Assembly: GCF_038024035.1 (NCBI RefSeq)
Contig: NZ_CP150664.1
Coordinates: 62,001-126,000, forward strand
Source of the DNA: Polaribacter pacificus
GTDB taxonomy: Bacteria > Bacteroidota > Bacteroidia > Flavobacteriales > Flavobacteriaceae
DNA length: 64,000 bases
Direction: 5' to 3'
This document shows, in pieces, positions 60,076 through 64,000 of the stretch. Both the position numbers and the translations under genes were made by a program. Every line of letters starts with the position of its first letter. The stretch's first letter is position 1. The notes below the pieces were generated by a model that searched no databases, was not told where the DNA came from, and was given only the letters and a program-made list of their open reading frames with translations.

Positions 60076-62526
60076 TTAAAATTGCACACCCAATTTAAAG
60101 TTTAACACCCGTCCTGTCATATAATTGGGGATTCCATATTGGGTTTTAGAATAGACATCTCGCACCCAAGTATTGGTGATTGAATTTTGTATATCAAAAA
60201 TATTAAAGAGCTCTAAGCCCATAGTAAACTCTCTAAAATTTTTAAGCCAAGCAGCTTTTGCTTTTTTGTTAGCATCTACAAAAACATAAGACACTCCTAA
60301 ATCAGCCCTTTTGTAGGCGCTTAATCGATTCTGAAATTGATAGGCATCTGCATAAGAAGGAGCCCCACCTGGTACCCCAGAATTGTAAACTAGGTTAATA
60401 TAGGCTTTTAAATCAGGTAGGTTAGGCACATAGTCTTGAAACAAAACCCCCACTTTTAGACGTTGATCTGTTGGTCTGGCAATATAACCTCGTTGGTCTA
60501 TGTTTTCTTGCGTTTTTAAAAGGCCAATACTAATCCAGCTTTCATTGCCTGGTACAAATTCTCCATTTAATCGAACGTCTATTCCGGTTGCATAAGCAGT
60601 TGCATTGTTTTTAGCTTGATATCGAATTCGAACATTGTCAACAGTGTATGGATTTACATCGCTCAAATGTTTGTAATAAATCTCTGTAGTCAATTTAAAG
60701 GGTCTATTCCAAAGCATAAAACTATAATCATTACCAAGCACAGCATGAATAGCTTGTTGTGCTTTTACATCGGCTTTAATGTTTCCATTTGAATCTTTTA
60801 ATTCTTTATAAAAAGGGGCTTGTGAATACCAACCGCCAGAAATTCTAAAGAGCAGATCTTGATCCCAGTCTGGCTTGATTGCAAATTGTGCCCGAGGACT
60901 AATGATTAATTGACTAACCGCAGGCTGATCATTGGGTTTTACTCGCCAATTTTGTGCTCTAACTCCAAGGTTATACCAAACTTGATGTTCGTTCCAAAAA
61001 CCTTTCCTACTATATTGAGCAAAGCCAGAAATTCTGTCGATCTGAACACTGTTAAATGCTCTAATAGCTTGGTAAGGTTCTATGCTTCCAGTATATGGGT
61101 CATAGGGCTGATTGTTGTTAATACTATGGTGTAAAGGTCTTACAGAAAAGCCTAATGAATCGATTACTTCCCACTCAATGATTCGATCCTTTATTTGTTC
61201 ATTTTGATACAGAATCCCTAAATCTATTTGGTTTTCATCTTTTTTATAAGTTGCTTTAAATTGCATGTTTGTAATAACTGCATCAAGATCATTTCTGGCG
61301 TGATTGAGTTGTGATCCGATTCCTTCTGAAAAAGCAACTTCACCAAAATTTTCAGAACCTAGATTGCTGTCAACTGCCCCCAAATTATAGGAAGCAAGTA
61401 TGTCAAAGTATTCCTCTTCTTGAGTGTTGTAGCTAGACAGGGTTGTATTAAATGTCCAAAAGTCATTTGGTGTGTGCTTTAGATTTAGCGCCCCAAAACT
61501 TGTTAGGTAGCTGTCTTTTTCTTGGCCTTGGTAATAGACAATTAACTCTATGGGGTTTGCCAAAGTTCCAAAGCGAGTTTTCCTAGAAATAGGCGTGTAA
61601 TTGTAGTTGTTTAAAGAAAAGTTTCCTAAAAAACTTAAGGATAACTTATCAGAAAAGGCATAACTAAGGTAGGATTGTACATCAGAGAAACTCGGCGTAT
61701 AATTTGTTTCGACTTGTTTAGAATTTACAAACAAACTGTTATCTCTGTGACGGAACCCTATTAATGCACTAAATTTTTTGTTTGTAGAAATTCCTTCTAT
61801 GGTTGCGCTACCACCTAACAAACTTAAATCAATAGTTGCTTTAAAAGATTTAGGTGTTTTGTAGGTAATATCAAGGACAGAAGATAGTTTGTCTCCGTAC
61901 TTGGCTTGAAAACCACCAGCAGAAAAATGAATTTGCTGAACCATATCAGAATTGATAAAGCTTAAACCTTCTTGTTGCCCTGATCGCACTAGAAAAGGTC
62001 TGTAAATCTCGATACCATTTACATAGACTAAATTTTCATCAAAATTACCACCCCTTACATTGTACTGAGTACTTAACTCATTGGTATTGTTAACGCCAGG
62101 AAGCGTCATTAATAAATTTTCTACACCCGCATTTGCTCCAGGTAACCTTTTAACTTTTTTGGTGTCGATGGCGAGCACTCCTTGTGCCGCATTCTTTTTA
62201 TTGACCACCGAAACCTCTTTTAAACTTTGTATTAAAACATCAAGTTTTGGAGAAAATACGATGGTTCTATTACTTCTTAAGGTGAATTTTTTGCTTATAC
62301 TTTTGTAGGCAACATGCGTAAAAGTAACAACGATGGTTTTGCCAGTAGGAATTTGTAATTGATAACTACCGTCTGCCTTTGTTGTAGTTCCTTTGTTTTC
62401 ATAACTTATTGAAACCCCTTCTATAGGTTCTTTAGAACTGTTGCTTACAATACCTTTTAGAAGGCTGGTTTGTGACAGTAAAACAAAGGGCCAAATTAAG
62501 GCGATGATACAAAAGCTTTTTTTCAC
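60076..62526 (-). CDS. TonB-dependent receptor with carboxypeptidase-like regulatory domain
   Basis: An 816-aa outer-membrane receptor. It has a signal peptide (about 1-18), a carboxypeptidase-like domain (about 22-95; GIVSNSSKEPIEGVSISYEN), and a plug (about 110-230; TQYNVRGGNFDENLVYVNGI). The beta-barrel ends in RVLNFKLGVQF. There is no His-rich loop as in the other receptor of the window and no SusD partner, so the cargo is unknown. Motifs such as SAGGFQAKYGDKLSSVLDI are typical of TonB-linked receptors. It lies 30 bp after the M23 peptidase gene on the same strand. Confidence 0.9.
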   Translation of the reverse strand: MKKSFCIIALIWPFVLLSQTSLLKGIVSNSSKEPIEGVSISYENKGTTTKADGSYQLQIPTGKTIVVTFTHVAYKSISKKFTLRSNRTIVFSPKLDVLIQSLKEVSVVNKKNAAQGVLAIDTKKVKRLPGANAGVENLLMTLPGVNNTNELSTQYNVRGGNFDENLVYVNGIEIYRPFLVRSGQQEGLSFINSDMVQQIHFSAGGFQAKYGDKLSSVLDITYKTPKSFKATIDLSLLGGSATIEGISTNKKFSALIGFRHRDNSLFVNSKQVETNYTPSFSDVQSYLSYAFSDKLSLSFLGNFSLNNYNYTPISRKTRFGTLANPIELIVYYQGQEKDSYLTSFGALNLKHTPNDFWTFNTTLSSYNTQEEEYFDILASYNLGAVDSNLGSENFGEVAFSEGIGSQLNHARNDLDAVITNMQFKATYKKDENQIDLGILYQNEQIKDRIIEWEVIDSLGFSVRPLHHSINNNQPYDPYTGSIEPYQAIRAFNSVQIDRISGFAQYSRKGFWNEHQVWYNLGVRAQNWRVKPNDQPAVSQLIISPRAQFAIKPDWDQDLLFRISGGWYSQAPFYKELKDSNGNIKADVKAQQAIHAVLGNDYSFMLWNRPFKLTTEIYYKHLSDVNPYTVDNVRIRYQAKNNATAYATGIDVRLNGEFVPGNESWISIGLLKTQENIDQRGYIARPTDQRLKVGVLFQDYVPNLPDLKAYINLVYNSGVPGGAPSYADAYQFQNRLSAYKRADLGVSYVFVDANKKAKAAWLKNFREFTMGLELFNIFDIQNSITNTWVRDVYSKTQYGIPNYMTGRVLNFKLGVQF

Positions 62527-62556
62527 AAAGTAGGTTTCATAAATTAAAATACGAAT

Positions 62557-64000
62557 TTAGGATTTTTTATAGAACGTAGCGCTAAGACTGCTCTTATTTC
62601 CTACATTATCTAAGACTTCAATCTCGAATTTATGCTTTGCTTCTGTTAGCTTTTTGTCAGAGAAATCATAGGTTAAAAGTTTCTTTTTTAGGTTGTACTC
62701 CATTAAAATCCACTCACCATCTATAGTAGCTCTATAGGTTTTTATGCCAGAACCAACATCGTTAATCTCAACTGTTAGAGTTTTAGAATTTGTGAGCCAG
62801 CTACCATTTCTAAAATTCTTTAATTTTATTGTAGGTTTTTTAGAGTCGATTAGTAAGGTATATTTCCCTAAAGTTTTGCTTGTGGTATATGCCTTGGATT
62901 CTTTTTTAGTTGTCGCTTGATAATTTGGATACTTTTTATTGTTGATATTGGCAATATACAACTGCTTAACCTGATCCTCAGTGTATTTAGAAATATCAAA
63001 AGTAAGTGTAAAACTTTTATCCAATGGAATATTTGGCTCGTGAATGGTTACCACATCCTTGTCTACTTTTAAATCTAAATAGACATCCTTGTAAAAGCTA
63101 TTTTTAGGGAATGCCACATTGGCCGTTCCTAAGTCAAATTTATGAAAAGCACCTGCTGTGATTTTGTAAGCAGTGGTGTCTGGAGCTTGTTTAAATAACG
63201 CATTGCTTTTTACACCTTTAACAGGAACACGAATGGTTGTTTTGTTTCCTTGAAAATCAGAAGCTACAATTTCTATATTGTAATCCCAACCTTCTTTTAC
63301 ATCAATATAACCATCATTGATTAACTTTTTATAAATACCTAAGGTGTTTTTTTGTCTTTTAAAAAGTCGTTGAAACTTCGTTTTATACCTTGCATAATGC
63401 GGATAGTCTATCAGTAGGTTGATAAATTTACTCTTTGCAAACGAAAAGGTTTCTAGTTTGTGTTCGTAGATTTTTAGTCCGTTTGCAAACATGGCCAATG
63501 CGTAAATACCATTCTTGTTGTATGCGTGGTTTAGTTGATCGTAAACCTCAAGACCAAACCCAATTCGACCACTTGCTAACACTTGATTGGTGCTATAAAT
63601 AAACGGTTTTATTTTGCGTAATTTTAAGTTTGATTTTTTGTCAGAATTATGTATTCGAGACCCATCTTCTATAGGGTAGATCAATAGGTTTTTTATTTTT
63701 GGAGCAATGCTGTCTTTTGGTCGAATTCCAAAAAATAGTGGATTGATAATTTTTTCTGTTTTGGTATCTCTAATCTCGTAATGTAGGTGAGGGGCAACAA
63801 AACCTCCTGTACTACCACTTAATGCAACTATTTGTCCTTTTTTTATGGGTAATTGCCCTGGTTTTAAGAAGATGTTACCAGTTTCATAACTTTCCTTTTT
63901 GTATTGGATGTTTTTAACATACTCTTCAATACCTTCTCCAAACTTGCTCAAATGGGCATATACAGTGGTGTACCCATTGGGATGGGTAATGTAAAGAGCT
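62557..64000 (-). CDS. M23 family metallopeptidase (N-terminus cut by window end)
   Basis: The frame is open to the right edge and codes for at least 480 aa; the true start lies outside. The visible LytM/M23 part reads HPNGYTTVYAHLSKFG and later GSTGGFVAPHLHYEIRD, giving the zinc-binding HLH and its preceding His. The rest (about 400 residues) is beta-rich and not peptidase; it may hold Ig-like modules (TVEINDVGSGIKTYRATIDG). Such proteins cut peptidoglycan cross-links or act as non-catalytic partners in cell division. The first Zn ligands (H...D) lie upstream, so activity cannot be judged. Confidence 0.85.
   Translation of the reverse strand, partial: ALYITHPNGYTTVYAHLSKFGEGIEEYVKNIQYKKESYETGNIFLKPGQLPIKKGQIVALSGSTGGFVAPHLHYEIRDTKTEKIINPLFFGIRPKDSIAPKIKNLLIYPIEDGSRIHNSDKKSNLKLRKIKPFIYSTNQVLASGRIGFGLEVYDQLNHAYNKNGIYALAMFANGLKIYEHKLETFSFAKSKFINLLIDYPHYARYKTKFQRLFKRQKNTLGIYKKLINDGYIDVKEGWDYNIEIVASDFQGNKTTIRVPVKGVKSNALFKQAPDTTAYKITAGAFHKFDLGTANVAFPKNSFYKDVYLDLKVDKDVVTIHEPNIPLDKSFTLTFDISKYTEDQVKQLYIANINNKKYPNYQATTKKESKAYTTSKTLGKYTLLIDSKKPTIKLKNFRNGSWLTNSKTLTVEINDVGSGIKTYRATIDGEWILMEYNLKKKLLTYDFSDKKLTEAKHKFEIEVLDNVGNKSSLSATFYKKS

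Noticed and set aside
1..64000. Prophage, transposon, toxin-antitoxin or restriction systems
   Set aside because: No integrase, transposase, phage structural, methylase or defence motif was seen; apart from short intergenic repeats the composition is uniform.

Overview
The window reads as core chromosome of a marine-type Flavobacteriaceae bacterium (Bacteroidota). The evidence is low GC, many -7 boxes of the Bacteroidota form TAnnTTTG, weak or absent Shine-Dalgarno sequences, and a subtilase with a type IX secretion (T9SS) sorting tail. Two TonB-dependent receptors with carboxypeptidase-like N-terminal domains, a GH92 glycosidase, a BshB1 bacillithiol deacetylase and a DciA-type DUF721 gene beside recF fit the same picture. 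I see no prophage, insertion sequence, CRISPR array or rRNA. One tRNA gene (His) is present.

Layout. 1-4.1 kb: an acyltransferase start, NUDIX hydrolase and DUF6787 membrane protein (- strand), then an SLC1-type symporter, a sulfurtransferase and a HAD phosphatase. 4.4-8.7 kb: a four-gene MacAB-like ABC export operon closed by a perfect hairpin terminator. 8.7-14.1 kb: two - strand operons (Gfo/Idh oxidoreductase, 3-hydroxybutyryl-CoA dehydrogenase, PagL-like protein; DUF2520, KdsC-like phosphatase, DUF2147, small membrane protein) around pcm. 14.2-17.8 kb: MATE exporter, trans-sulfuration PLP enzyme, bshB1 and tRNA-His. 17.8-22.8 kb: a propeller-type LytS kinase/LytTR regulator pair next to an unrecognised secreted protein. 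That protein's promoter carries a 21-bp-period direct repeat of the kind LytTR regulators bind. 22.9-28.1 kb: uvrA, an ECF sigma factor with a 47-aa companion gene, nth and bcp.

28.1-36.4 kb: GH92 mannosidase, then a long - strand run of a helical protein, purB, a lipoprotein, terC, a small secreted His/Cys protein and a TonB receptor with a His/Asp-rich loop. The last three look like a metal-handling cassette and are the most interesting part of the window. 36.5-43.6 kb: mnmA; a T9SS subtilase, nitronate monooxygenase and ywbE operon; a lytic transglycosylase; an alpha/beta hydrolase with mtaB. 43.6-50.1 kb: an ABM-domain protein, an exonuclease-family protein, two rhomboid proteases, mutL, ribH and a TPR protein. 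50.1-64 kb: recF-dciA, an HExxH lipoprotein, ndk, a PhoD-like phosphatase, a DHH phosphoesterase, two peptidyl-prolyl isomerase lipoproteins (one a cyclophilin-FKBP fusion), a PAP2 phosphatase, an LTA-synthase-like sulfatase, a second TonB receptor and an M23 peptidase cut by the window end.

Most genes are housekeeping. Several carry small departures worth checking: a probable ATT start, tandem U-U mismatches in tRNA-His, an endonuclease III without its Fe-S cysteines, and a MutL without the endonuclease motif. All family calls were made by reading motifs; no database search was run.
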